Below, piece by piece: positions 45,331-57,772 of a stretch of 64,000 nucleotides of DNA. The DNA is from Nemophila menziesii (taxonomy: Eukaryota > Streptophyta > Magnoliopsida > Boraginales > Hydrophyllaceae), in assembly GCA_029959085.1 (NCBI GenBank), contig JARWIR010000002.1, forward strand, positions 41,784,233 through 41,848,232, in the 5' to 3' direction. The notes under the pieces were generated by a model that saw only the letters and a list, made by a program, of their open reading frames with translations, searched no databases and had not been told where the DNA came from. Position 1 is the first letter of the stretch, and each line of letters starts with the position of its first letter. Position numbers and translations under genes: made by a program.

Positions 45331-45563
45331 TATATCTAGATCTAAAACAAATAGAAATTGTTTTACAAAAAATATCAGAATTAAAAAAAAAACAGAAACC
45401 GGAATAAAAAATTAAAGCACATCTCTTCGCACGCGCTTGGACTATTAAAATCGGAAGGGGTGGAGACGGGATCTAATAAAACCTAATGGGGGGAGATGGT
45501 ATCTATTCAAATCGGTATTGGGTGTGGAACCCGTGTTGGGAATTTGTTGTCCTTTTTAGTTAT

Positions 45564-45665
45564 GGAAGAATGAATCCATCATATTTGAAAGTCATGAAGT
45601 AAAATTGGCCTTGTGGAGAAATAAATCCATCATATTGAAAAGTCACTAAGGGAAATTGGTCTCGT
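45564..45665. repeat. 51-bp imperfect tandem duplication
   Basis: Two units containing AATCCATCATATTGAAAAGTCA or its variant and ending ATTGGYCTYGTG. Confidence 0.75.
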
Positions 45666-46334
45666 GTAACCTCTATAGCCATGAAATGAAGGATTTGGAA
45701 ATTTGCTTATTTAGTAATACTTTGAGAGCCATGGTGTACCAGGAGAATTTATTTTCTCGTACTTGGCTTCAACGCAAAGATCCAGTGTGACCCTAGCGAA
45801 CAAAGTGGCTTCGTCATATCTGGAGATTGGTGCTGCGGTTCCGACGAGAAACTAGGCCAATAATTGGCCAAGGTGTACCTAACCCTGTGCCTCGTTAGAG
45901 GGGGTTCTGATGGTGGAGACAGGCAAGCACCAGATCAGAGAAGGAGTACAACATCGGGTGAGTGAGGGAAGGCTACTTTCCAGGCGGCGACAGTGTCCAG
46001 AGCGGCGGTGGTGCGCCGGAAATGGTGGGGGGTCGCCTTGGAGATAGAGTGAGAGAAAGGGCTTTGGAGAGGTCCGATAAAAAACAAATTCTAAAAGATT
46101 TTTTTTGCTTTTTCTTTTTACTAATAGTAGTAATAGTATTGGTATTAGGGGACTTTTTGGGATTTTTTATTGTTTCTAGTTGGGATTTAAAGGATTAATT
46201 AAGTGAGAATTTTGTGAGTATTGTAAATATATGGGCATTTATAAATAATTGCTCCCAATAAAAAATCAGGTTATAGATTGATGGATGGAGGCTTTGTCCA
46301 AAAAAAAATGGGTTGAGAAGGTTTACCCAACAAA

Positions 46335-46430
46335 AAGAAAAAAGAAAAAAGATAAAAGATAAAAGAAAAAAGAAAAAAGAAAATAGGAAAAAAAGAAAGA
46401 GAAAAAAAAGAAAAAAGAAAGATAAATATT
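46335..46430 (+). repeat. (GAAAAAA)n low-complexity tract, SD-2
   Basis: Purine tract like that at 13958-14050, at the same place in the repeated segment. Confidence 0.85.
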
Positions 46431-46699
46431 TTATTAATATATAAAATGCTTAGTCAACTGTAATTTTTTTGCCCTAACTTAAACGCTTAAATCGCTTACG
46501 TTACATCTAACGATCCCTCAGACGCAAAATCATCAAGTCCCTGCTGCTCCTCGGCCGTCAAATACTCCACAGTTCAAGTTGGGATTAGCGAACCACCTCA
46601 TTCATTAAATATGCAATCTTCCGCCTGCTAATGAGGCATGGCCCACACACAGCTTCTCTGTCCCTCCTTATAGGTAATTTTAATTAATAAATCAATATT

Positions 46700-46895
46700 T
46701 TTGCAAAATATGGATTATTTTGCCTAATATAGGAACCTATATTGTAATTATTTAATTTTTTTTGCATATTATAGGGACGTATTATATAATTATTTGAAAA
46801 TATAGGTTATTTTGCATTTTTATGGACCTATAAATTCCAAAATATAAGGATTTATGATGAAATTTTGTAATATATAGGGATTTGTATGGTAATAA
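46700..46895. repeat. 'TATAGGGACCTATA' phrase repeat, copy 3
   Basis: SD-2 counterpart of 14303-14505. Confidence 0.55.
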
Positions 46896-47084
46896 ACTTA
46901 CACTGCCCCTGAACCCCCTTGGTCTCCCAACAAAAACCCCCTAACTCAGCCCATGTAAGTTACTAATAGTTCTTTTAATTATCTTAAGTTAAGAATAACA
47001 ATTCAGTATTATCTTCCACTATCTTTCACCAACTCAGTGAAAAAAGTGAGTTTTCTCAGCACACTAAGCATACTATTGTGCGTG

Positions 47085-47111
47085 TATATATATATATATA
47101 TATATATATAT
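47085..47111. repeat. (TA)n microsatellite
   Basis: About 13 TA units; shorter allele of the tract at 14706. Confidence 0.9.
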
Positions 47112-47465
47112 GCATAATTGTATACTGGTGATAAGCCTATTAAATAGAAACATATTAAATATAAACATAAGGGTATATAAGTATAAAATATAGATTAAAT
47201 CTAATTTACATATTTACTAAATTAGAAAAAAAATATTAACATATATTTGATTCTTTCAACATTTTATATTCTGCATAGGTCCATCTACACAGGTCAATAA
47301 TAAGGTCAATGACCATGTCATTTCAATTTGCCATCAACAATACTAAGTACGATGGTAAGATTTAGTAATTAATCTTGTTGTACAATACATGTTTTTTCTA
47401 TATATACTTATTATGTAATACATGAAAGAAAGTTTGATGTACTTTATTCTTGGTTTTTTTAATAG

Positions 47466-47892
47466 GTCACTACCCCTGATACTACTGATACTATTGGGAG
47501 CAAATCTCCTGCTCCTATCTCGCGAACCCAAGTTGGGAATCAGCCGTGCTATGACGATATACAAAGAATGTTTGAAAAACCACGTTGCATCAACAACGGA
47601 AATGCAGTTGATGGATGCATGTACTATCTACCCAGAATTACTCCTTTTCCAGCTGATCCATCCGCCATTATTTGTGTGGGTTGTGGTTGTCACTGTAACT
47701 TCCATATTAAGGAAGAGATGCTCCTTCCTCAACGCTCGTGTCAAAATTGTAAGTCCACCCGTTGATGGTGATCAATTATTAACGAATGAATATATTGTAA
47801 TCTTTACTAAAAGGAGTGTCCAAATTCTTCAATGTAAAAGAGAGAAAATGAAAAACGTGAAACCAAAAAGTCAAAAGAAGAACAAGAATTGA
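47466..47892 (+). pseudogene. ZF-HD domain fused to AAA-ATPase tail, SD-2 copy
   Basis: After the acceptor-like TTTTTTAATAG the frame runs through SKSPAPISRTQVGNQP into VDGCMYYLPR and CVGCGCHCNFHIKE, the ZF-HD second half with more changes than SD-0. YKECLKNHVAS lies in another frame at 47555-47590, as in SD-0. A second frameshift near 47735 moves the AAA-ATPase-like tail (VDGDQLLTNEYIVIF...KSQKKNKN) to a different frame, ending at TGA 47890. Confidence 0.7.
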
Positions 47893-48079
47893 TGTTTAGA
47901 ATATATATTGAGTAATTCAAAAAGAAATTTTATGGTGTACTATTATTTTAATTTAAAGTATGCTAGAACATATGTTGTAAGAACAGACAATAATTGAAGT
48001 AATACCTTTTGATTAGTATATGTTCTTATCCATCGTCGTCTTTGCTCATGCTTGATAGAGCTTAAACACCAACCACACA

Positions 48080-48526
48080 GGATTACTAAATTTCATAGAT
48101 GGAATGTGGAGATGAGCGAATAATAATATTCACTACTAATAATATAGACCGATTAGCCCTGCCTGGTCGAATGGATATGCACATTCAGATGCGCCGTCAA
48201 GACTTTAGCAGCTAATTATATTGGAATTATTCACCAGCCTCTCTTTGATGTTGTAGAGACGATCAAGGTTACATTATATACCTTTAGACAAAGAATTTTT
48301 TTAAAGTTGTCACGATATCTTTTTTGTTTGTTTTTTCTTTTTTCATATACCACCTTGTTTTAAAGATTATAGTGACTTATACATGTAATATGTTTAACAG
48401 GTAACTCCTGGTGAGCAATTATTAAGGAATGAAGATATTGATATCCCACTAGAACGAGTGACAAAATTCTTACATGAAAAGAAAAGAGAAAATGAGGAAC
48501 GTGAAACCAAAAAGTCAAAAAAATGA
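48080..48526 (+). pseudogene. AATP1/BCS1-like AAA-ATPase C-terminal fragment, SD-2 copy
   Basis: GLLNFIDG, IIIFTTNNIDRLALPGRM and DMHIQM, then lid remnants. A GT-AG intron spans 48268-48400, and the last exon VTPGEQLLRNEDIDIP...KKSKK ends at TGA 48524. This copy keeps Arg and Leu of the DRLxxPGRM motif that SD-0 lost to a stop, but is frameshifted after DMHIQM. Confidence 0.78.
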
Positions 48527-49703
48527 GAAATGGTCACCGAAGAGGAGAAAGAAGCTGTTTAGAATATAGATTGAGTAATTCACAAAGCAATTCTATGGTG
48601 TACTATTATTTTGCAAAGTATTTTTTGTTTTATTATTTTACTTCAGATTTAAATTTAGCATGAACTGTGTAACTTTAATTGTTTTTGAAAAGTAACTATA
48701 TTTATCCAAAACTAGAGGGAATATATGTTGTAAGAACAAACAATAATTGAACGGATACCTTTAATAAGTATTTGTTCTTATCCATTGTCTTCGTTTCTCA
48801 TGTATAGAGCTCTTGCACCATTGAGAATCAGTCACAGCTCCATTAGACATAATAGAATGTATACAACATCTTTTCCAAGTTGAAAACGGCAGACAAAGAG
48901 GTGTTGGCTATGAAAGTTACACCATGACCTCCACCATTACTCAGCAACTTGTTCCTTTATTACACGATTCTCCTATTAACATTTAATAATTTTTTAATCT
49001 CCTTACACCTCTTGTGAATAATGTTGGAACTTGTATAAAGGCCAACCTTACACAAGTTCCTACATTAGCTATTCATAGATTCATTTATTCGATTTTCTTT
49101 GATGTATTACCAAATAATAAAGCTTCAAAGGAACCTACCTTACTTTTTGTTCAAGGTTAAATTAAATAGTAGAGAATCTCAAATCATGTATGTAAGATTT
49201 AGGAAATTATTCTGAATTTAATGTAAGTATATATCTTAAGACTATTTTAAATCACCATTTTATGATGAGTAATTAATATAGCTGTTCGAGCATACCTGGT
49301 GACAATAAATGTGTAATTCAATATTACTTACAAATAATTTACAAAATCTACTTGTGCTAAGAATAGAAGCGACCTGGTTTACATAATGCAACAAGAGATT
49401 ATGTTAATCTAGAATAAACATCTTCTTCCTGAGTGATGAATCATCCTCTTATTGCTTGTTCAAGTGTCTCCTTGGTAATTGTCAATTCAGGTGGTCCTAC
49501 ACTTTCACGATCAAGTTTACTTTTCAATAGCAATTTCATAACCAATTGTATTTATATTTGCCACATTATATTGACTTCGAGATGGCCGATGATAATAATT
49601 TCCAAGAATTATACTCTCTCTAGAAGAAACCAAAGTTGATGTCATAGTAACCATAATTAGGATTATTGGAGTAGCTGCTCCTTCATTCGTTTGAGATATA
49701 TAT

Positions 49704-51599
49704 TAACACAACCCTTTAACGTACTCTTGGCTTTCACAGCTCAAATTTGCAGCTTGCATGACAACAAAAAAAAGTAACCGCCTCATCTGCTTCTTTCCAT
49801 TTCTTCCTAGTCCTATGAAGAAGATTATTTTACCATTTTTTAGCTTTATTTACAAACGTAACTTCATACCATTATCAAACATCCAATGTACCTTTAGATC
49901 GCTAAATCATAACTTACATCACATTCATGTACAAATATTTTTATAAACACAAAATTCTAAATGAATTTTTGGGATACCCTGAATTGTCATTCTCAGGCTA
50001 CATTGTTGATGAGGATCAACAACGATTAAGTTGGAGAATGGAGAGTTGTTGAACATGGCTGAAATGGAGATCAGAGCTCCTGGTTGCTCGTTAAGGGTTA
50101 CTCATGTCGATATTTGTTATTGTTTATTGTGATATTGGAATTAATAAAATAAGTTATGTTAGTCATGCATCCAAAAAAAGGCATTAAAACTCACTAATAA
50201 TAATCAATGTACCAAATCTTTTTAAAGGTCTGTAACTTAAAATTTTGAGAAACTGTTGATTATCCGACATTGACTAAAAATAGGAAAATTATATTCTCTC
50301 CGTCCTAAAATTAATGTCCATATTACAAAAAATCGTGTCCTATATTACAAAAAATCGTGTCCTAAAATTATTGTCCACTTACGGTATCAAGACACTTTTT
50401 TTCAACATTTTTTTATTATTACCCTTATTAAAAAAAATTATACTTCCAATGCATATTTAAAATATCAAAATACTTTATTAGTGGTAATCTTATAATTTGT
50501 ATATGAAATTATAAGGTTTCTTAATCTATGTGAAAAACTAAGTGGACATTATTTTTGAGACAGAGGGAGTATTAATTATATTTGTTTTGTCCTTTCGATT
50601 AAACCATTACTTTAGAGATAAAGAGTATCATGATTATCTTATGGGTGGGGTCGGAGTTTTGGCTATGCCATGAAATTATTTCATAAGTAAGTTCTGGTTT
50701 GTTGTATTTCATTATTTTATTACATATCAAACTTGTAGTATGTTTTACTTATTATTTTTCTAATTTTGTGATTTTAATTATGTTTATTAGTTTATTTTTT
50801 CAACAAATTAAGAAACCAATTTAAAATATCACTGATAATAGGGTCATTTTTCTATTCTCATCATTTTATTTTCGTTAATCTAAATGAAATTCTATTTCCC
50901 AACATGTGTAAGGTGTTTTTTGTTTTATAAGTAATAAGTGATGAATGCTGAATGACCAGCTGAATATTCAGATTTGCTATTAATCTTAATGAAACATACC
51001 AGAGTCATTCAGATCTAAATTGGTCAGGAAAAACAGATAGTCTGATTGATCCAGTGCCTTAATGAACCAGATTCAGATCTATTATGTGCAAACAAGCACC
51101 CCCTAAGTTGAATCCTTGTCCACCTACAAATTTAGGATAAATAATCTTTTAGTATTTCTAAACAACTAGACGTTGATTATGTTATATTTACTGGTCTTTC
51201 TACATGACCTATTCAATGTACGGCTTTTTCTCCGAATAGAAATAGGCTAAAACAATTTGGGAGACTATATGAACATGGTTGAAGCAAACGATTTAGGAAG
51301 AACAACGATGTGGCCAACTCACGAACCAGACACATGAAAGTTAAAGAGAGAATCCGTCTCGAGAAATTTGGCCAACCAAAAGGATAAAGAACCAATAGTC
51401 ATTAGTAATGGTTCATCCCTAACTCCGCAAAATGGTGCATATAGTTTTAAAATATGAACCTCCATAGTGGGGATTGATGTTGATGAATAGAATTACCAAA
51501 TTAGAAAATTAGAACAACTACAACATTTTGCACCAAGTGAAGCTAGCCTGGAAAATCAAAAGAATCATGGCTATATTGGGGAAAATGGGTTTCTCTTTT
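49704..51599. other. AT-rich intergenic DNA with one MITE
   Basis: No recognised gene. A Stowaway element lies at 50294-50569. Short open frames near 49758 and 51213-51395 have no family resemblance. Confidence 0.6.
50294..50569. mobile_element. Stowaway-type MITE
   Basis: TA-flanked 276-bp element with ends TTCTCTCCGTCCTAAAAT and, inward from the right, CTCCCTCTGTCTCAAAAAT. A 22-bp unit ATATTACAAAAAATCGTGTC is duplicated in tandem near the left end. Confidence 0.8.
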
Positions 51600-53055
51600 T
51601 GACCACGAGTTAGAGGAGATGTTTCTAGGCCAAGTAATGTAACCTTTTATCTCTCCTTAATTTTGTATGAGTTTAGGGGTGGAGATTTGTTGTCATCATC
51701 TTCTTTTCGTGTTTCAGCATAAAATTTAAAAAATTTAGTGTCTAATATAAGGATTTGGCATAAAATATGGTGAATATCCCTATTTGATCATGTTTCTAGT
51801 TAGGTCAATGATTTTAGTGCGTATGTTTTTGAACGATATCATAACGCACCTTAGTATGCATGCACGAAAACAGTAAGTAAAGGATAGAAAATACTAATAA
51901 TAAATATGTAAGAATAAACGATGAATCTTAGGTGTCCTTGAGCGTTGTGTAGAATGTGAGGTCTGAAGTAGTTTATAACCTACTTAATCCGTGAACTAAA
52001 AGTGAAAAAGTAACGAGACCTAATAATTTAAATAAATGAATATGGCAGTTCTTTCATAAGCCACTTGAATCATTTAGCTTTCTCACCCATTGAATTGAAT
52101 ATACATTATCCATCTTAGCCCCTTCCTAGTCTTTCTAAATCCTTTTATTAGTCAAATTACAATTCATATCCATTAGTTTATATCACTTATCCATATAACC
52201 CGCACTCAAATCAAAACCCTAAGACATTTGTCTTTAGAGCGTGATATTGGGGTGGTGGGATTCGTCATAGGGATACATTGGATTTTATGATTTGTATTTG
52301 CAATATTATTGATGATGATCTTTATTGTAACCCCTTGTCGAGGTAAAAAGAGAAAAATATTGAACATAAAATGGAGATATGAGAAAAAGTAGTATGATAT
52401 CTCAAATAAAAAATTGAGTCATAACTAACTTGTAAATGAAAGAAAAATGATATGTAAAAGATTTAATATGGAAAAGGACTGGCAAAGTGGAATTGTTATG
52501 GAATCATCATGAAAAGTTGTATTGGGTTATTTGGGGATGTGAATCTAGAGCATTGGAATTGAGTTTAGTGAGAACGTATTCGAATGAAACTCAATCCCTG
52601 TGGAGATTAGTTCATGATTAGTGAGAAAAGAGCCAAAAGCCTACTTTAAGTTATTCAAATATACGTATTATACCATCCTAAAGCCTACATTACAATGGAA
52701 AATACCTTAGGATTTCTAACTACATGGTTAAGAAAAAATTGAATGATTAAGGAGTAATTAGGCGAACCATTGGATACTACATTAGGACCTATGATCACCT
52801 TATAGCCTCCACATCGAATTAAGTGAAATCCTCTCCTTCTAGCATTATAAATTAATATAAACTTGAATTTATGATATGTTGATTGTATGTATATTAGGTG
52901 AATGTGTGGATAAGTTCTTTAACATTACTACATGACACTTGATATGATATTTGCTTTATGATCATTCCTTTTTTTCTACTACTTCTTCCTCTTCTATATT
53001 TATTTGGTAAAGACTACTCTACTATTATTATTTCTATTGTGTCAAGACAACACAA

Positions 53056-53072
53056 TTTTGAGTTGGGGGTCT
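53056..53072 (+). promoter_or_regulatory. Polypurine tract of RT-D
   Basis: TTTTGAGTTGGGGGTCT, the same tract as in RT-A, RT-C and RT-E, directly before TGATTTCTTTG. Confidence 0.75.
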
Positions 53073-54850
53073 TGATTTCTTTGTTTATGTGATAGAATAA
53101 TATAGTCATGAGACGTCATTTTAGGGGTAATTAATGCTTAGTAGAGAAATTTTCCCCATATACTGATGTTTTACACTGTCTTGTTTGGTTTAGGTGTTTT
53201 GCTATTTTAAGATCTTTTGCGCGTAAATTGTATATTATTTGTGTAGCTTATATGTACTTGGAATTTATAACACCTTGAAATGATTATAAGAAGTAAAGAA
53301 AACGAATAAACCCCTTAGTTATGGAAAAAAGGAAGATTCGATCACATTTAGAAAGTGAAAGTTTATGTCAACCATATTTAAAAAGTTTATCGATCGAGGT
53401 GCCACACAAGATTGAAAATGATTTTGGAAGATTCCTTGGATATCCAACTTGTATTTGAAGTCAAGAACACGTAGGATTTGATGATTTTCACTTCAGAGCT
53501 GAAACAAAAAACTTATGTTAATTGCCACTGCCGTGGTTTTGACTATAAATCGCTTTAGTTAAACATTTTTGGGTTGAATTAGGTTTACTAAAAGAAGCCC
53601 ATGACCCATAAAACATTTTCTAGACCTATGTATACTTCTTATTAGCCTTAGTAAGGAGTCCTTAGTCAGTTTTAAGAGAGAAAAATGCCTGGAGCAAAAG
53701 AGAAGAATAGCAGAAGGAGTTGGAAAGTTGTTCATGCCATTGCAACTATCCCCTTAATAATTTTTAAGCAATTAGTATAGTATTCTTATTTTTTTGTCTT
53801 TTGAACATGAATATGATATTATTAGTTGCTAGTTTTATTTATTTGAGTATGAACTAAATCTATTTAACTTGAGAATAACATATGGTATGAACCCTATAAT
53901 TTTTTTATGCATTTATTGAATTTGAAAATTCCTTTAAATAAATTATCGTGATTAATTTGTATTTTACGTCTGACCTAAGTTTGTAGTCCTTGCTATGCGA
54001 AAGTATAAGGCTACACCTTTAGTTGTTTGGTTTGTCACCCTGATGGGGGTTCAATTAAAGAAAACCACACATAATTGTTTCTTGTGCGGTAGTGATCTTA
54101 TGGACTTGCCCTACTAGATAGTCAAGAGGTTTAGATATAAACACCGATCATTACGATGGGTTCCTTTACCTAAGTACCCGAGTAGTGTTGAAATTGCCTC
54201 TTAAACTACCCTGATGGGGGTTAGGAGGAATTTAATATACCAAATATTTGTTTTATATCAAGGTCGGCCCTGATATTTTGGAGGACTTAAGCAAACTCAC
54301 ATAATGGAACTCTCGACATAAATAAAAATATTATTACTATTAGCATGGTTTGAGATTTATATCTCATAAACTAAAACGTGCAACATTACCACCAAACTAA
54401 CAATACTATTGTATATAATTATTTAAATCCAGGATATATATACACATACACATAATACATTTAGATTATCGGGGGCCTTAAGCGAAGACGTCTTTCGCAT
54501 ACACACATGGACGACCCTATTTTATATCACACAACTGTCCCTTAGACAATAAATATAGAAACAGGGCTAGTGAGATTACTTGCTAGTTCTCTTGCTAAAC
54601 TCTCAGATGTTTCTCATTTTTGTTTTATTTCTTGACTTCGATAAGATTCTTAGTTTATTAATCAATAATTATTCAATGTCTTAAAAAATAAAACAAATAT
54701 TTTAGTGTCTTTGCGTATTATTTTATCAACTTTCTCTAGTATACTTAGTAAGAACACTGTTCACAAACTCACTTGCGTATTCACTGAGATCGATATCTAG
54801 TTTACTTACTTATTACTTGAAAACAATCATTTCACTTACGGAGAGTTTAT
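53073..54850 (+). repeat. RT-D LTR (3' boundary uncertain)
   Basis: Start fixed by the polypurine tract; the first 50 bases keep a weak version of the family's terminal inverted repeat. No PBS of the TGGCGCC type was found after it, so the end, somewhere between 54550 and 54850, is a guess. Its 3' two thirds recur at 1-1156. Confidence 0.5.
54259..54519. mobile_element. hAT-type MITE inside the RT-D LTR
   Basis: 261-bp copy of the element at 378-642, with the same TTTTATAT target duplication at 54251-54258 and 54520-54527. Confidence 0.8.
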
Positions 54851-55239
54851 CATAGCCATCTTAGGTGTATGTGCTTTATTTTAATTTATTTTCACCCCTT
54901 TGTCCCTACCATGAAGCTTCAATGAAGATTATGAAAAAAAATGATTTCATTAAAAGAAAAATCAATTCATGCAACAACAAATTGTTACATGTTAATACGA
55001 CCCTTCAACAAAATCAACAAGGTCAACCTCTGCAATTGACCCAAAGTACGAATAATGATATCAAGTTAATGTTGATGAAAAGGTTGGTTACTAATTGTGT
55101 AAAGCTACTGGTCGCGGAGGTAGGAAGCTAGTGGAATCATCACCGGTTGTTTAGTGAGGTAACAATTCTAATAGAAAAAGATGAATCTAGATGAGGTAAT
55201 AATTGAAGATTGGGTTGAAGAAGTGGTAAAAAACCAAAG

Positions 55240-55620
55240 GAAGTAGTTGAAGCATCAAAGATGCAAGAGAAACTGAGAGCGTACCGCCACAAAAAATTCA
55301 TCCACTACCCTCGTTCACATCAAGAGTAGCCAAGAAGAATAATGACTCCATGTTTCATGAAGTTCATTGAAATTCTGAACCAATTAAAAATCAATATCCC
55401 ATAACTCAAAATCATGAAGAGGGCGCCAAAGTATTATACACTCTACAAAAGACACAAGTTTGCCGAAAAATGAAATTGTGGCGTTAAATGAAGAGGTATC
55501 GACACAAGTACATCAAAAATTTCCACCAAAACTCAATGATTAAGGAGGTTTCCACTTCCCTACAAAATTGGTTGTATATTTCAAGAAAAAGCAACGTGTG
55601 ATTTCTGCACGATTATAATC
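55240..55620 (+). pseudogene. Degraded gag C-terminus of RT-D
   Basis: Pieces such as FMKFIEILNQLKINIP and FPPKLND-GGFHFPTK in changing frames match the Athila gag/protease border; the RT-E gag has FKKFIDMVNELKINIP at the same place. Many stops. No protease catalytic motif remains before the truncation. Confidence 0.5.
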
Positions 55621-56233
55621 ACTATGTATCTAGGAATCACGAGGTCTTTACGGTTTTAATATACGCTTACGGACGGTATGGTATGTATATTTGGTAAATT
55701 TGAAGTGAGTATTTGGCTCTCTCCTCACTTACCATTAACAAACTGTCCAAGAGTTTAAGTTTACACTCGAATATATTCTCACTTAACCCATTTGACGCAC
55801 TAATTTAGCGTCCCTAGATTTAACCCAATAAGCACTAAAGATGATTACATAAGAAATTTCCTCTTTGCCAGTCCAAATATATGTATTCTTCTCATATGAT
55901 TTTTTTTTCTTTTATGTAGCTATGACTCACTTTTTTATGTTGAGATATCATGCTATTTTTTCATAAAAATTTTCTTTTCATAACTTTTCATATCTTTTTT
56001 TATTTACTCTTACCCCGACAAAGGGTTACAATATAATCACTATAAATCATCATCAACATGTATAATATAGCACAATTAATAAGCTCAAAAATCCCAATCC
56101 AATGATATTTCCCATAATAGTGGACCCACCACCCAAAACTCAAGCTCAAGACAGGAAGTCTCAGGACCGTGATTCAAGTGCGAGTCATATAAAAATGCCT
56201 AATAAACTAAAGGGATATTGGGTTATAATTTGG
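55620..56233 (-). mobile_element. Fragment of an RT-A-like 3' untranslated region
   Basis: Matches 3110-3680 of RT-A in the same (minus) orientation, for example TTTGGCTCTCTCCTCACT and the TTGCCAGTCC...ATATAT segment. It ends where the RT-E 3' LTR begins, so RT-E inserted into an older relative. Confidence 0.65.
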
Positions 56234-57755
56234 TGGTGTCGCCTAAGGTGTGATAAAATAATGTATAAAATAAGTGCAAATAAACACCCTAGGCTGAGCA
56301 CAGTTCTGCAAATGCAAGTTTTAATGATAAGAAGATTTGTTCCTCAAAGACTACGAAAGTTAGGAAGAACTTATGCAAATTATCAAGTGCAGATATGAGA
56401 GCTAGAACGGATAATACGCAAGAGTAAAGAAGAGAAAGATAGATTTTTATTGGTTTTTCAATAAGAAAACTAAACTACTAAATTAAAAGACAGAAAATAA
56501 ATAAAAGAAAAGAAGATAGTATGATAGTTTAGCCTAAGTAATTAGCAAGTAATCCCCACTAGTTTTGCCGTTCTAAACATGTAAGGGTGAATCATGTAGT
56601 ATTTTAATGTTCGGTTTCAATTGGGCTAGGTAGATAATTTTAGGGTTTAGCTGTGTCAATAAGAACCTAAGTAATCTTTTCCTGCAATTAATTAAATAGC
56701 AATACGCTAAACCATAGTGACAATCTAGTTAGGTTGATTTGTCAGGTCTAAACCTTGTTCTAGACGCTATGTGTTGTTCCCATAATTAAATATACCTTAG
56801 ATAATGACTTATCTAAATACTATGAAGGTAACCTTATACGTTTGCAATCCGCAAAGACAATATATTATAAATCAAACACATAAACAGAGAATAAAAACAA
56901 TAATTCAATTTAAAACATAGAATTCCCAAATTAGATAGATTTCAATCAAAACTAGGATACATACATATATGCTAAAACTCAAGATAAATATAATTTAGTT
57001 CATACTAAGAAAAGAAAAGAATAGAATTACAGATTTGAAGGTTGAAGAAGACATAATGTGGTGTTCTGCTCCTTCCAAACTTCTCTTCTTGTGTTGTAAA
57101 CTTCTTCCTCGCTTAAGGTTTAGCCAAGGATCCCTTAGGATCTGCCAAGGATGATGTTCTAATGATAAGAGACTGTATTTATAGTGTATAGGAAAACCTA
57201 ATTAGTTTTCTTGAAGGAGAAAGTAAGTGTTGGACTCCTAGCCCAACTCAAATTCGTAACCCTAAAATATGGAATCTGTCCCGTTTTTGTTTTGGTCCTA
57301 ACAACTTCAATTCGTATCTGTTTGATGCATATGAGTAGTCGAAATTCATTGTCTCCGAAAGATCTTTAAATTTTATCTTGACCGTTCTTCCACATTCCTC
57401 ACCGATTTTGAGATATGAGCAGATTTGTTGTCGTAGGTGGTGAAATTCAGATTTATGGCAACTTTTCCTTTTCCATATTTTTAGCTTTTGTTTCCTTATC
57501 TTCAATTTCCATGTTTATCCTCTTTCCTTTAACTCTTGGAACCAACTTGGACTCTAATTAATTACCATATATCTTTAAAGTTACACACTAAATAAACAAT
57601 TAAACCCAATATGCTCTAAAAATAATAAATAATTAATTCAAGACACAAAATAGGAAAGTGTACTAAATCATGAGAAAATTGACCTATACTCTAATAAATA
57701 CACCTAAAATGATTTCTCCAACTACTAATAAATCATCACAAATGGGGAGACATCA
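56234..57755 (-). repeat. RT-E 3' LTR
   Basis: 1522 bp, plus-strand TGGTGTCGCCTAAGG to GAGACATCA. TATA box at 57176. It is complete relative to the 5' LTR, which has an internal deletion. Confidence 0.88.
57176..57183 (-). promoter_or_regulatory. TATA box of RT-E 3' LTR
   Basis: TATAAATA on the minus strand. Confidence 0.55.
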
Positions 57756-57772
57756 AGACCCCCAACTCAAAG
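57756..57772 (-). promoter_or_regulatory. Polypurine tract of RT-E
   Basis: CTTTGAGTTGGGGGTCT on the minus strand, adjoining the LTR. Confidence 0.82.

Larger units (their letters stand above)
44796..46252. mobile_element. MULE-like (possibly gene-capturing) insertion
   Basis: 1457 bp present in SD-2 and absent from SD-1, flanked by a 10-bp direct repeat. The inward ends are weakly similar, ATTACTTTTAGAAGCCC and ATTATTTATAAATGCCC (13 of 17), which would be degenerate inverted repeats. A 9-10 bp duplication suits Mutator-like elements. The interior has a GC-rich part (45890-46080) that on the minus strand looks like a CT-rich leader followed by coding-like sequence. No transposase seen. Confidence 0.5.
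42897..49703 (+). repeat. SD-2: repeated segment with RT-C empty site
   Basis: Collinear with SD-1 (18259-18615 + 28264-30320, then 31280-32050) and with SD-0 (46431-49703 vs 14051-17373). It contains, in order, the empty RT-C target (43260-43264), a Stowaway MITE, an RNase H fragment, a MULE-like insertion, the ZF-HD/AAA-tail chimera and an AAA-ATPase fragment. Confidence 0.8.
51600..55620 (+). mobile_element. RT-D: 3' region, LTR and gag start of an Athila-like element
   Basis: 51650-53055 aligns with the 3' untranslated regions of RT-B and RT-C (for example the CCATATAACCCGCACTC segment). A polypurine tract at 53056 and an LTR start at 53073 follow. After the LTR comes an internal start with gag remnants (55240-55620). 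One LTR thus sits between the 3' end and the 5' start of internal sequence, as left by unequal recombination or by two adjacent copies. Cut at about 55620 by a minus-strand fragment. Confidence 0.65.

Noticed and set aside
45139..45339. 66-codon frame with VHSKHI repeats
   Set aside because: The 24-bp tandem repeat is a multiple of three, so any open frame stays open; no start context or homology.
51213..51395. 60-codon minus-strand frame with hydrophobic stretches
   Set aside because: No homologous counterpart or motif; length expected by chance in AT-rich DNA on this scale.
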